The notes beneath the pieces were generated by a model. It was not told the DNA's origin, searched no databases, and saw only the letters and a program-made list of their open reading frames with translations. A DNA stretch of 64,000 nucleotides from Duganella sp. Root1480D1 (GTDB taxonomy: Bacteria > Pseudomonadota > Gammaproteobacteria > Burkholderiales > Burkholderiaceae_D). Below are positions 51,030 to 59,213 of this stretch, piece by piece. The position numbers and the translations under genes are program-made. The stretch covers positions 62,001 to 126,000 of the forward strand of contig NZ_LMFZ01000034.1 in NCBI RefSeq assembly GCF_001427305.1. Reading direction: 5' to 3'. Numbering within the stretch: the first letter of the stretch is position 1; every line of letters starts with the position of its first letter.

Positions 51030-51389
51030 TTACATGCCCTGCGCTTCGATGTCGGCCAGCGACTCGCGGCCTTTTTCGGTGATGGCAAAACCATCTTCCG
51101 TCGCCACGATGTGTGATTTCTTGCCCAGGAACAGGGCCACGTCCTTATCCGCCACCGCACCCGGCGCGTCGGCCAGTGCACGCAGTGCCATCACGCAGCG
51201 GCGCAGGAACAGCTGCTGGCGGCCGGCATCGGTCAGGATGATGGCGCCGCTGCGCTCGAATTTGATGAACTTGATGCCGGACAGGCGTTTGCTGTTGCGG
51301 CCAACGCAAGCGCTGGGCTTGCCCTTGATGCCGCGGGCAATCTCTTCCAGCGCGTTGAATTCGTCGGTGCTCAGTTTTTCGTTTTTCAT
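51030..51389 (-). CDS. Protein of unknown function upstream of the methyltransferase
   Basis: A 119-residue basic, soluble protein, not recognised. The start at 51389 (MKNEKLSTDEFNALEEIARG) is preferred over one 30 bases upstream that would add a His-rich stretch. The sequence IILTDAGRQQLFLRR and ITEKGRESLADIEAQ look like wing-and-helix ends of winged-helix domains, so DNA binding is possible. It ends 6 bp before the methyltransferase start and is co-transcribed with it. Confidence 0.68.
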   Translation of the reverse strand: MKNEKLSTDEFNALEEIARGIKGKPSACVGRNSKRLSGIKFIKFERSGAIILTDAGRQQLFLRRCVMALRALADAPGAVADKDVALFLGKKSHIVATEDGFAITEKGRESLADIEAQGM

Positions 51390-51456
51390 TGCTCGTATTC
51401 CATGATGGTGCCTTTGCAACCCATCATGGTACGCGCCCGCACCGGAGGCGGCAAGC

Positions 51457-51594
51457 TTACTTGAGCGTGCGCAGCGCCAGCCACATCAGCGCCAGCCCTG
51501 TGACGGCACTCGCACAGACCAGCGCCTGGACACGGCGGCTGTGCAGGTCAATACGGCGTTTAAGGTAGATCTTGTTGTGCAGGGAATTGCCCAT
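51457..51594 (-). CDS. Small single-pass membrane protein
   Basis: A 45-residue protein starting MGNSLHNKIYLKRRIDLHSR, with one hydrophobic helix (about residues 24-41, LVCASAVTGLALMWLAL) and the tail RTLK. GGAGG lies 5 bases before the ATG, a strong ribosome site that makes this short ORF credible. The basic N-terminal part should face the cytosol. Function is unknown. It stands alone between the gene at 51389 and a 174-base gap. Confidence 0.6.
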   Translation of the reverse strand: MGNSLHNKIYLKRRIDLHSRRVQALVCASAVTGLALMWLALRTLK

Positions 51595-51768
51595 CGCGGC
51601 CTCCGACGAAGAAAAAGCGTGTGTCGATGACCTATTATAGATAGCGGATCATGACCCGCTCGTGACAGCGCAAAATATATTCTATCAGCGCAACACTTAT
51701 TACCTTTTAGCAAGCAAGCGACAACGAGCGCGGGGCGCTGGTAGCATCGGCAACAAGGAGGGTCCAGC

Positions 51769-51954
51769 ATGGAACAGCCAGCAAAATCACAGCCGGAAAA
51801 AGGCCGCCATTTCATTGAAGAAGCCGACATCGGCAGCGGCGAAAAAACGCCGGGCGAGCAGGATACCGACGAGCAGATTCGCCAGATCCCGCCCTTGCCC
51901 GAACCAGGCGTCAAGCCTGCATCGGCGGGGGTTTCGGCACCGGTTCCTCGATAG
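51769..51954 (+). CDS. Small acidic/Pro-rich protein of unknown function
   Basis: A 61-residue hydrophilic protein (MEQPAKSQPEKGRHFIEEAD at the start, then GEQDTDEQIRQIPPLPEPG), probably disordered. AAGGAGG lies 8 bases before the ATG. Its last 44 bases overlap another small gene on the opposite strand. No family is recognised. The 174 bases before it (51595-51768) hold no other gene that I can see. Confidence 0.6.
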   Translation: MEQPAKSQPEKGRHFIEEADIGSGEKTPGEQDTDEQIRQIPPLPEPGVKPASAGVSAPVPR

Positions 51955-52048
51955 GCGGCTCGCTCGGCCGCGGCTGCTCGTCCGGCGGTGGATCCTTTTC
52001 CGGCTCAGGCGGTGGTGTTTCCGGGTCGGGTGTAATATGCGCTCGCAT
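51911..52048 (-). CDS. Small proline-rich protein
   Basis: A 45-residue protein (MRAHITPDPETPPPEPEKDP, later PSEPPIEEPVPKPPPMQA) made mostly of Pro, Glu and Asp. GAGGAG and AAGG stand just before the ATG. It is probably disordered. It overlaps the end of the plus-strand small gene by 44 bases, so one of the two could be a false call, although both have good ribosome sites. Confidence 0.5.
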   Translation of the reverse strand: MRAHITPDPETPPPEPEKDPPPDEQPRPSEPPIEEPVPKPPPMQA

Positions 52049-52106
52049 GGCCTTACTCCTCGATTAACATTGCCTGTTAAAGCAGATCGGGCGCTTTCCG
52101 GATATA

Positions 52107-53984
52107 TCAAGGGCCAGTCTGCGCCAGGATTTCCTGGAGCTGGTCAATACTGACGGGCTTCACCAGATGATGGTGGAAGCCGGCTTCGAACGCTTGCTGG
52201 CGGTCCTTCTGCTGGCCCCAGCCGGTGACCGCCACCAGCACCGTATGCCGCAGCGCCGGCAAGCGCTTCAGCGAACGCGCCAGGTCGTAGCCGTTCAATT
52301 CCGGCAAGCCGATATCGAGGAAGGCAAATTCGGGCGCGAACGCTTCGGCCGCGGCCAGTGCCTGCTTGCCGTCGTGCGAAATATGCACCTGGTGGCCCAT
52401 CGAGCGCAACAAGCCGCCAATGCCGTTGACGAAATCCACATTATCGTCCGCCAGCAGGATGCGGTGCAGGCGCGCATCGGCCGGCAAGGCTTGCGCTGCC
52501 GGCGCAGCGACGCTGGCATCGGCCAGCAGCGGCAAGGTGACGGTAAAGGTGCTGCCCTGCCCTGCGCCGCCACTGTCGGCGCGAATGGTGCCGCCGTGCA
52601 GCTCCACCAGCTTGCGTGCCAGCGACAGACCAACCCCCAGCCCCGCCGTGCTGCGCTCGAGCGAAGAATCGGCCTGGATGAACATCTCGAAGATATCGTG
52701 CAGCAGCGCCGGTGCAATGCCGATGCCGTTGTCGCGCACACGCAGCTCGACTTGCCCAGCGCGCAGCTCGGCTTCCAAAGCAATGCTGCCGCCGCGCGCC
52801 GTGTACTTGGCGGCGTTGTGCAGCAGGTTGGAAATGACCTGCGCCAGCCGCGTCGCGTCGCCTACCAGGTAGACCGCCTGGTCCGGCACCTGCACGTGCA
52901 GCGTATGGCCCTGCGAGGCGATGAAAGGCCGCGCCAGTTCCAGCGCATCGTTGATCACATCCTGCAGCATGAGCTGCTCGCGGCGGATGGTCAGCTTGCC
53001 GGTGTTGATGCGCGAGACGTCCAGCAGGTCGTCCACCAGCCGCACCATCTGCTTCAACTGGCGCTCCATGATGGAACGGGCACGCTCGCAGGCCACCTGG
53101 TCGCTGGCATTGATGCGCATGATGTCAAGGCCGGTGCGGAGCGGCGCCAGCGGGTTGCGCAGCTCGTGCGCCAGCGTGGCGAGGAATTCGTCCTTGCGGC
53201 GGTCTGCCTGCAGCAGCGCGCGTTCGGCGCCCTGGCGCACGGTCATCTCGTGCTCCAGCGTGCGGTTGGCGTCTTGCAGCGCATTGGCACGGCGCGCGAT
53301 TTCCGCCAGCATGTCGTTGAAGGCATCGATCAGGGTGCCGATCTCACCGCTGGCACGCTCGCCCACGCGCAGCGAATAATCGCGCCGCTGCATCACGGCG
53401 CGCGCCACGTCGGTCATCGCCAGCAGCGGCCGCGTAATGGTCTGCTGCAGCCGGTGCGCGACGACGGCCGCCAGCAGCAAGCTGCCCAGCGTCACGCCCA
53501 GCAGGATCAGGGCATAGCTTTGCACGCGGTCCAGCAGGCGGTAGGAGGCGCTCAGGTAGACCGTGCCGATGCGCTCGCCTTCTTCGACGATCGGGTGGGT
53601 CACCACCATATGCCCGCCTTCAATCGCATAGCCAAGCGGGCCGGGCTTCTGCGGCAGGGACGGCATCTCGGAAGGTGCGTGCACATACGAGGCAAATAGT
53701 GCGCCGTTGGCCGTGTAGATCGCACCGGCCTCGATTTGCGGCCGCACGCGCAGCAGCCCCAGGTTCTGGCGCGCCGCGCGCGGATCATTGAAGGAGAGTG
53801 CCGGCGCCGAGGCCGTGGCGACCAGTTCGGCCTGGGTAGTGAGGTCGTCGACCCAGCCCTGCTGGAAACTTTGCAGGTCGTACACCAGCATCGACACCGT
53901 CGTCACGACCAGCGCGACAAAGGTTGTGGCCAGTGCCGTCAGGATCAGTTTGATACGAACCGATCCCGCCGCCTTGGTGATCAT
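52107..53984 (-). CDS. Hybrid sensor histidine kinase / response regulator
   Basis: A 625-residue inner-membrane kinase. Order: membrane helix (about 12-34), periplasmic CHASE8-like sensor (about 36-150), membrane helix (about 156-176), HAMP (about 178-230), HisKA with the phosphorylated His in LATLAHELRNPLAPLRTGLD, HATPase (VISNLLHNAAKYT, RDNGIGI, GLGVGLSLARKLVELHGG), and a C-terminal receiver with its Asp in FAFLDIGLPELNGYDL. The start overlaps the stop of the YfiR gene. The kinase therefore probably reads the state of YfiR and the TonB receptor made from the same transcript. Confidence 0.92.
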   Translation of the reverse strand: MITKAAGSVRIKLILTALATTFVALVVTTVSMLVYDLQSFQQGWVDDLTTQAELVATASAPALSFNDPRAARQNLGLLRVRPQIEAGAIYTANGALFASYVHAPSEMPSLPQKPGPLGYAIEGGHMVVTHPIVEEGERIGTVYLSASYRLLDRVQSYALILLGVTLGSLLLAAVVAHRLQQTITRPLLAMTDVARAVMQRRDYSLRVGERASGEIGTLIDAFNDMLAEIARRANALQDANRTLEHEMTVRQGAERALLQADRRKDEFLATLAHELRNPLAPLRTGLDIMRINASDQVACERARSIMERQLKQMVRLVDDLLDVSRINTGKLTIRREQLMLQDVINDALELARPFIASQGHTLHVQVPDQAVYLVGDATRLAQVISNLLHNAAKYTARGGSIALEAELRAGQVELRVRDNGIGIAPALLHDIFEMFIQADSSLERSTAGLGVGLSLARKLVELHGGTIRADSGGAGQGSTFTVTLPLLADASVAAPAAQALPADARLHRILLADDNVDFVNGIGGLLRSMGHQVHISHDGKQALAAAEAFAPEFAFLDIGLPELNGYDLARSLKRLPALRHTVLVAVTGWGQQKDRQQAFEAGFHHHLVKPVSIDQLQEILAQTGP

Positions 53985-54580
53985 TACTGCCCGCCTTTCT
54001 GCACGTAGTAGGCGACGGACAACAGGCGTGAGCTGAGGCGCACATTGCAGCGTTCGGCCGCCGGCAGCGATACTTCAAAGCGCACGCGCTCATCGACCAG
54101 GCGGAAGTTGATGACGCTCCCATTTTGCAAGCCACCATCCCGCTCGGTGACGATCACCGTGCCGTTCTTTTCCGCCGTGCGCTGCGCCGCTTCCGGCAAG
54201 GCGGCATCGCCGCCGATGAATAGCAGGTTCAGCCCGGTCAGCGTATCGCCTTCGCCAAGCTTGCGCACGCTGATGCTGCGGTTGCCGACATTGCGGCCAT
54301 TGGTGATCTGCGCCAGTTCCGCCGCCACGTCCTCCGCCCCTAGCACGCCCACCACCAGGGTCGGCCCGGGGTCCGCGGGAAACTCCATGTAACCGAGAAA
54401 TTTATATAGGAAAGCAGCCTTGACGCTGCGCTCCAGCACTGGCGTGGTGCCGCCCTGCTGGGAGCCTACCGCCAGGCAGCTGAAGGCGAACAGCATCATG
54501 GCCAGCGCCAACAGGCGATTCCGCCAACTGCCCGCCACCAAAGGCGGCAAGGCAAACAAAGTAAGGCTTGCGCTTACCAT
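53984..54580 (-). CDS. YfiR family periplasmic protein
   Basis: A 198-residue secreted protein with an N-terminal hydrophobic segment (about 17-40) and the YfiR domain: VLERSVKAAFLYKFLGYMEFP, then LNLLFIGGD and RDGGLQNGSVINFRLVDERVRFEVSLPAAE. In Pseudomonas YfiR holds back the diguanylate cyclase YfiN; here it sits between a TonB receptor and a CHASE8-type hybrid kinase, a recurring trio. It starts 4 bp after the receptor gene and overlaps the kinase start. Confidence 0.9.
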   Translation of the reverse strand: MVSASLTLFALPPLVAGSWRNRLLALAMMLFAFSCLAVGSQQGGTTPVLERSVKAAFLYKFLGYMEFPADPGPTLVVGVLGAEDVAAELAQITNGRNVGNRSISVRKLGEGDTLTGLNLLFIGGDAALPEAAQRTAEKNGTVIVTERDGGLQNGSVINFRLVDERVRFEVSLPAAERCNVRLSSRLLSVAYYVQKGGQ

Positions 54581-54584
54581 TTCG

Positions 54585-56507
54585 TTAGTATCGCATCGTC
54601 AATTTCAGGATTGCCCGCCGCTCGAACACATTGCGGTCGGGATAACCGCCCCACTCGCCATGCCGTGCATGCAGCAGGTTCTGTCCAGCGAGCGCGACGT
54701 CAATATTCCTTGTGGCTTTCCACACCAGGTTCGCATCCAGCTCATGATACGACGGAACGTGGGGCGCGGGCATGCTGCCGTTGTAACGTAATGTCCAGTC
54801 GAGCTGGATGTGCTCGCCAATTTCGTGGGAAGAACGCAACTGCCAGTAGCTGTGCGGGTCGTTGATCGCCAGGCCGGCGGCGGAGACCGCTTTGCTGCCA
54901 GGCTTGAGGCTGGTGTCGATGTCCTGCACGACCAGCCCGGCATTCAGGCGCCAGCGCAGCATGGGCTGCCAGCGCGCCCACAATTCGAGCCCACGCGTGC
55001 GCCCTTGCGCCAGGTTGCGAAATTCGAGGATGCCGCGGTAAGGGCCGGCCGTGGTATTCGGCTCCAGCGTGCGCAGCTTGTCGTAGTCGGCGTACCAGGC
55101 AGCGACGGAGTAGGACCAGTTCTGCGCCGGCTGCGCGCGGTAGCCCAGCTCCAGCACATTGGCGACTTCGGATTCGAATTCGGGACTGGTGCCAACGCTG
55201 AAGCGCGGCACGCCGCCAATCATGATCGGCTGCGGCGGCAGCACGAAATCGCGGTCGCTGCGCGCCGGTGCGCGCACGGTGCGCGACAGTGCACTCCAGA
55301 CCGTGTGCGCAGTGTCCGTGCTCCAGGCCAGGCGCAAGGTGGGCAGCCATTCCGTGCCGGTGTAGGTGTTGTGTTCCGCCTTCACGCCGCCGGTGACGCG
55401 CAGTTTGTCCGTAAGCGCCATTTCGTCCTGGGCGAACAGGTTCCCCCAGTGCATATTGCGTTCATAGGGCCAGAAGCCGAAGCTTGGGCCAGGCGTATTG
55501 TCGTCACGCGAGTGGCGATAGCCGCCGCCCCACGACAGCTTGTGGACCCCGAGGCGCACGTCGTGCTGGCCCTCCAGTTCCACCGTATCGAGGCGGTCGA
55601 CGTAGGCGCCGGGCTGGTTGCGTTCCGTGTGGTCCAGTACCAGTTGCAGGCGCAGGGCGTTATCGTTGGCCAGTTGGCGCATATAGCGCCCGACCAGGTT
55701 GGCCCCGGACAGGCGGATATCGCGTGTGCCGAGCTGCCCAAGGTTAGCCTGGTAGGCATCGCCCGACACCGTGAAGCTGCCTTGATCCAGGCCCCAGTCC
55801 GCGCGGAAGCCAGCCTGGCGCCGCTGCATGCCGGTGAACCTGTTGACGCCGGCTTCGGTGTCCGTATCCTCGGCGGCCATGTATTGGGCATAGGCGCGGT
55901 AGTAGCCGCTATTCGACAGGCGGCCGCCGAAACGCAGGCTGGCATCGCCTTCGCCACTCGAAGCAGCGACCGACAGCAGTGCGCCCTGGCTGTCTTTCGC
56001 ATTGCGCGTGATGACGTTGATCACGCCGTTGACCGCATTCACGCCCCAGATGGTGGAGCCGGGACCGCTGATCACCTCAATGCGCTCGATATCCTCCATC
56101 ACCACCGACTGGGCGTCCCAGAACACGGCGGAGAAGAAAGGCGAGTAGACGCTGCGGCCGTCGATCAACACCAGCAGCTTGTTGGCAAAGGGGCTGTTGA
56201 AGCCGCGCGCGCTGATCGCATAGTTGCGCGCATCGACGCGCGCCACCTCCAGGTTTGGCGCCAGGCGCAGTGCTTCAGGCAGGTTGCGCGCACCGCTGCG
56301 CCGGATATCTGTGGCGCTGATGACGAACAGCGAAGCGGCAGCGTTGCTTAGCCGCTCCTCCTGCCGCGACACCGAGGTGACGACAATCTCATTCAGTTGT
56401 TCCAGTGTGAGGTCGGCAAGGTCGCCATCGGCCAGACCTTCGGCGCGCGCACCAGGCGCAACGGACAGCACGGCCAGCAACAGCAAGGGAGTCGGTATCC
56501 GGTACAT
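54585..56507 (-). CDS. TonB-dependent receptor
   Basis: A 640-residue outer-membrane receptor with signal peptide (MYRIPTPLLLLAVLSVAPGARA). The plug starts at about residue 55 (RLSNAAASLFVISATDIRRSGARNLPEALRLAP) and includes ISGPGSTIWGVNAVNGVINV; the barrel runs to the C-terminal ILKLTMRY. It belongs to the BtuB/FepA-like group, but the ligand cannot be told. First gene of an operon with YfiR and the hybrid kinase; the arrangement suggests that ligand binding is sensed. Confidence 0.92.
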   Translation of the reverse strand: MYRIPTPLLLLAVLSVAPGARAEGLADGDLADLTLEQLNEIVVTSVSRQEERLSNAAASLFVISATDIRRSGARNLPEALRLAPNLEVARVDARNYAISARGFNSPFANKLLVLIDGRSVYSPFFSAVFWDAQSVVMEDIERIEVISGPGSTIWGVNAVNGVINVITRNAKDSQGALLSVAASSGEGDASLRFGGRLSNSGYYRAYAQYMAAEDTDTEAGVNRFTGMQRRQAGFRADWGLDQGSFTVSGDAYQANLGQLGTRDIRLSGANLVGRYMRQLANDNALRLQLVLDHTERNQPGAYVDRLDTVELEGQHDVRLGVHKLSWGGGYRHSRDDNTPGPSFGFWPYERNMHWGNLFAQDEMALTDKLRVTGGVKAEHNTYTGTEWLPTLRLAWSTDTAHTVWSALSRTVRAPARSDRDFVLPPQPIMIGGVPRFSVGTSPEFESEVANVLELGYRAQPAQNWSYSVAAWYADYDKLRTLEPNTTAGPYRGILEFRNLAQGRTRGLELWARWQPMLRWRLNAGLVVQDIDTSLKPGSKAVSAAGLAINDPHSYWQLRSSHEIGEHIQLDWTLRYNGSMPAPHVPSYHELDANLVWKATRNIDVALAGQNLLHARHGEWGGYPDRNVFERRAILKLTMRY

Positions 56508-56648
56508 GGCTAGGAGGCAAGTTGTCGTAAGGAATTATAAACACAACTATCCAACGCACGGTTCCCGTTGGGCGTATTGGCAACATTATGGGCTTGTAAA
56601 TTTGCCAATGGCGCCCAATTTGTATCCAATTGCCCTACAGGAGATACC

Positions 56649-56836
56649 ATGTTTCCCAAGCCGCCCCGCCCGAACCGCCGCGCAAGGCGATCGCCATGCA
56701 GGTCGTCCAGCAGCGCGTTACCAGCGCTGTGAACACCACCACGATCGTCGTTCCTGCACCGGTCCCGCCGCAGCCGGCGCCGACGCAGGCGGATGATGCG
56801 CCGTCCGGTCAGGGACGCGGCATCCAGCCGATATAG
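56649..56836 (+). pseudogene. Small Pro-rich ORF, possibly frameshifted
   Basis: An ideal ribosome site (CAGGAG, then ATG at 56649) opens MFPKPPRPN but this frame ends after 27 codons. One base away, a second frame carries EPPRKAIAMQVVQQRVTSAV and a Val/Pro-rich continuation to 56836. Dropping one C in the CCCCGCCC stretch would join them into about 62 residues. Either the gene is broken or the base count is wrong there. Alternatively the real gene starts at the ATG at 56696 (46 residues). It overlaps the convergent gene by 28 bases. Confidence 0.35.
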
Positions 56837-57918
56837 GCCGCGTGCAGGCTCTGGATATAAAGGCGGTCCTGCGTCTCGAGGACTGCCGTGGTTTCCGGAT
56901 AAGCGCCGGACGGGTCCTGCAAGTCTGACAGCACTTTTCCTTCTTCACTGAAGGCGAACACGTGGCCGTAGGCTTTCGGCACCGGCCACAGCGCGCGCGG
57001 CAGGCGTAGCGTGAGCTTGCGCATGAAGGGCTTCTGCGCCAGCTTGTCGATGGTCGGATTGCGCGGCTTGACCAGGCCAACCCAGATCTTGCCATCCCGT
57101 CCGCGCATCAGGTTATCGGGATAGCCTGGCAGGTTGTCGAACAGGACGTCGCGCTTGCCGCTTTGCGCATCGATTTTCCAGATGCGGTAGCGGCCAGTCT
57201 CGTTGACGAACAGCGTGCGGCCGTCGCCGGAAAGGGCAATGCCATTGGCGAACGACAGGCCGCCTGCGAGGATGCGCGTGGAGCCGTTCGAAGGATCGTA
57301 GGCCAGCACGCGGCCGGTCGACGACTGTTCGAGGATATCCAGCACGCTGGCCTCGAACGTGCCGCCCCATTCAGCGGGTGCGAAACGGGTCGAGGCATCG
57401 GTGAAGTAGATCATACCGCTGGGCGCTACGACGATGCCGTCGGCATAGCGGATTGGATCGCCTTGCGCGACTTGCGCAGTCAGCACCGTGACTTTGCCAT
57501 CCGTCGTAATCGCCAGCAGGCCTTTCATTGCGTCGGCCGCGATCAGGCGCCCGCCGGCGTCGAAGTCGAAGCCCAGCACGCGGCCGCCGGTGCTGGCGAA
57601 CACTTCGCGCTGGCTGCCGTCTGGCGCCATACGCAGGATTTTTCCGCCGGCGACGGCAGCGTACAATTTACCGTCCGGGCCCATCGCCAGGTGCTCGGGA
57701 CCCTGCTCGGCGCCGATGTCGATTTTCTGCAGGCCGGCCAATTTGGTATTTGGCGCGTGCGCGCCGACGTATCCAGGCGCCTGTTGCGGAGTCCAAGAAA
57801 CCGGTTCGGCGGGCACTGGCCACAGAAGCAGGTACGCCAGCAGCCCTGCCAGCGTCAGGCCGGCGCCGGCCGCGATCTTATGTCCCTTCGAGCTTTCCAA
57901 GCGAATCTCCCACAACAA
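56809..57918 (-). CDS. SMP-30/strictosidine synthase-like beta-propeller protein
   Basis: A 369-residue protein. An N-terminal hydrophobic anchor (about residues 17-33) is followed by a six-bladed propeller of the strictosidine synthase/SMP-30 type: GPEHLAMGPDGKLYAA, YADGIVVAPSGMIYFTDAS, and LSFANGIALSGDGRTLFVNETGRYRIW, the last being the best-conserved blade. Members include lactonases and esterases, so hydrolysis of a small ester or lactone in the periplasm is likely but not defined. It lies 26 bp downstream of the pectate lyase gene on the same strand and may belong to that operon. Confidence 0.85.
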   Translation of the reverse strand: MLWEIRLESSKGHKIAAGAGLTLAGLLAYLLLWPVPAEPVSWTPQQAPGYVGAHAPNTKLAGLQKIDIGAEQGPEHLAMGPDGKLYAAVAGGKILRMAPDGSQREVFASTGGRVLGFDFDAGGRLIAADAMKGLLAITTDGKVTVLTAQVAQGDPIRYADGIVVAPSGMIYFTDASTRFAPAEWGGTFEASVLDILEQSSTGRVLAYDPSNGSTRILAGGLSFANGIALSGDGRTLFVNETGRYRIWKIDAQSGKRDVLFDNLPGYPDNLMRGRDGKIWVGLVKPRNPTIDKLAQKPFMRKLTLRLPRALWPVPKAYGHVFAFSEEGKVLSDLQDPSGAYPETTAVLETQDRLYIQSLHAAYIGWMPRP

Positions 57919-57944
57919 AGATAGCCGACATTTTTAACTAATTA

Positions 57945-59213
57945 TCAATTTTCGTCGAGCAATTTCGTGGGGTTGGTGACGTACCAGGCGTAGCCGCTGC
58001 GGCGTTCAGGGCTGAGGTCGCCGACCTTGTCGTGGATGCTGCGGTCGCGGTCACCGAAAATGGGTTTCATCGTTGCCATGCCGTAGAAGCGCGCCCATTG
58101 GCGGCCGCCACCGGGAGCCGGCAGCGCAGTGCTGCGCAGCCATGCGATGCCCGCGCTCACCGCAGCGGCAGCCTGCGGCGCTTGCTTTGGCAAGCGCTTG
58201 AGCAGTTGCAGGATACCGACGCTTTCGGCGCTGGCCAGGGCAGCGGGCTCGAAGTTACGCGCACCCACCGGGGCCAGCGTGATGGCGTCATGCTGCTGGC
58301 ACCAGGCGGTGAGCGTGCCATCTACCGTGACCTGGCTTGCGAGGATGGCGGCGATACCGCGTTCTGCCGACGCTTGCGCTTCAAGCGCCAGAGCCGGCGG
58401 TACGAATGCGTAATCTGCGTCTCGGTCTGCAGCGCGCCGCAGCACCTCGATCGCCGCCACCATCGCGTCGTCGTTGAAGGTGATGGCGTCATGGTAACCG
58501 CCTTGCAATGGGTAAACTTGCGGCCAACCGCCATTAGGGTATTGGGCATCCAGCAGGTAACGGATGCCTTTCAGCGCACTGGCGCGGTAGGCTATGCCCT
58601 CCTCGCCCGGCAGGCTGGCTTGAACGCGGGCGAGGAATTGCAGTTCGGTGGTGGTGGCGCCATTGTCGATCGTGCCGACGAAGGCCCAGGACTCTTTCCC
58701 TTCCGCTGCGACGTATGCCTGGCCGCGCCGGCGTGGCTGGCCGCTGCGGTCGGCATTCTTGCCCCAGCCGCCGGCTGGCGTCTGGAAGCTGACGATATTG
58801 TCGGCAATGCGGCGCGCTTGCGCCGTCGCATACCAGCCAGCGCTGCGCTTGAGCGGCATGCTGTTCACGCTGCCCGGGCTCGATGCCGGCGGCGCGGTCT
58901 CGCCAGGCTTGCGTTCCGCAGACAATGCGGCTTTGTCAGCCGCCATCGCGGCCTGCGACCGTGTGAGATAGGCTTGCCAGGATAGGCGCCGGACCAGGTC
59001 GGGGACGGTAGCGATGCGCGCTTCGGTCAGCGGTTCGGCCGGCGTCATGTAGCCGATTAACGCAGCCTCCGCCGGCAACGGCAAGGAAGCGGCAGCCCCC
59101 GCCAGCGCCGCCGTCAACACAATGCGCAATATCGCCGCTGCGGCGGCCTCTCGCGCAAGTTCCTCCGGCAGGAAGCGCAGCCCCTTGGCAGCGGATGCAG
59201 GGCTCCGCCTCAT
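57945..59213 (-). CDS. pelA: Pectate lyase (PL10 family)
   Basis: A 422-residue secreted lyase that cleaves polygalacturonate by beta-elimination. The ATG at 59213 overlaps the stop of the preceding gene (ATGA) and gives a long N-terminal region with a hydrophobic signal around residues 28-50. The PL10 hallmarks are GGWGKNADR, FVGTIDNGATTTELQFLAR and YPNGGWPQVYPLQGGYHDAITFNDDAM, and later LTAWCQQHDAITLAP. It is part of a minus-strand pectin operon with the two genes upstream. Confidence 0.88.
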   Translation of the reverse strand: MRRSPASAAKGLRFLPEELAREAAAAAILRIVLTAALAGAAASLPLPAEAALIGYMTPAEPLTEARIATVPDLVRRLSWQAYLTRSQAAMAADKAALSAERKPGETAPPASSPGSVNSMPLKRSAGWYATAQARRIADNIVSFQTPAGGWGKNADRSGQPRRRGQAYVAAEGKESWAFVGTIDNGATTTELQFLARVQASLPGEEGIAYRASALKGIRYLLDAQYPNGGWPQVYPLQGGYHDAITFNDDAMVAAIEVLRRAADRDADYAFVPPALALEAQASAERGIAAILASQVTVDGTLTAWCQQHDAITLAPVGARNFEPAALASAESVGILQLLKRLPKQAPQAAAAVSAGIAWLRSTALPAPGGGRQWARFYGMATMKPIFGDRDRSIHDKVGDLSPERRSGYAWYVTNPTKLLDEN

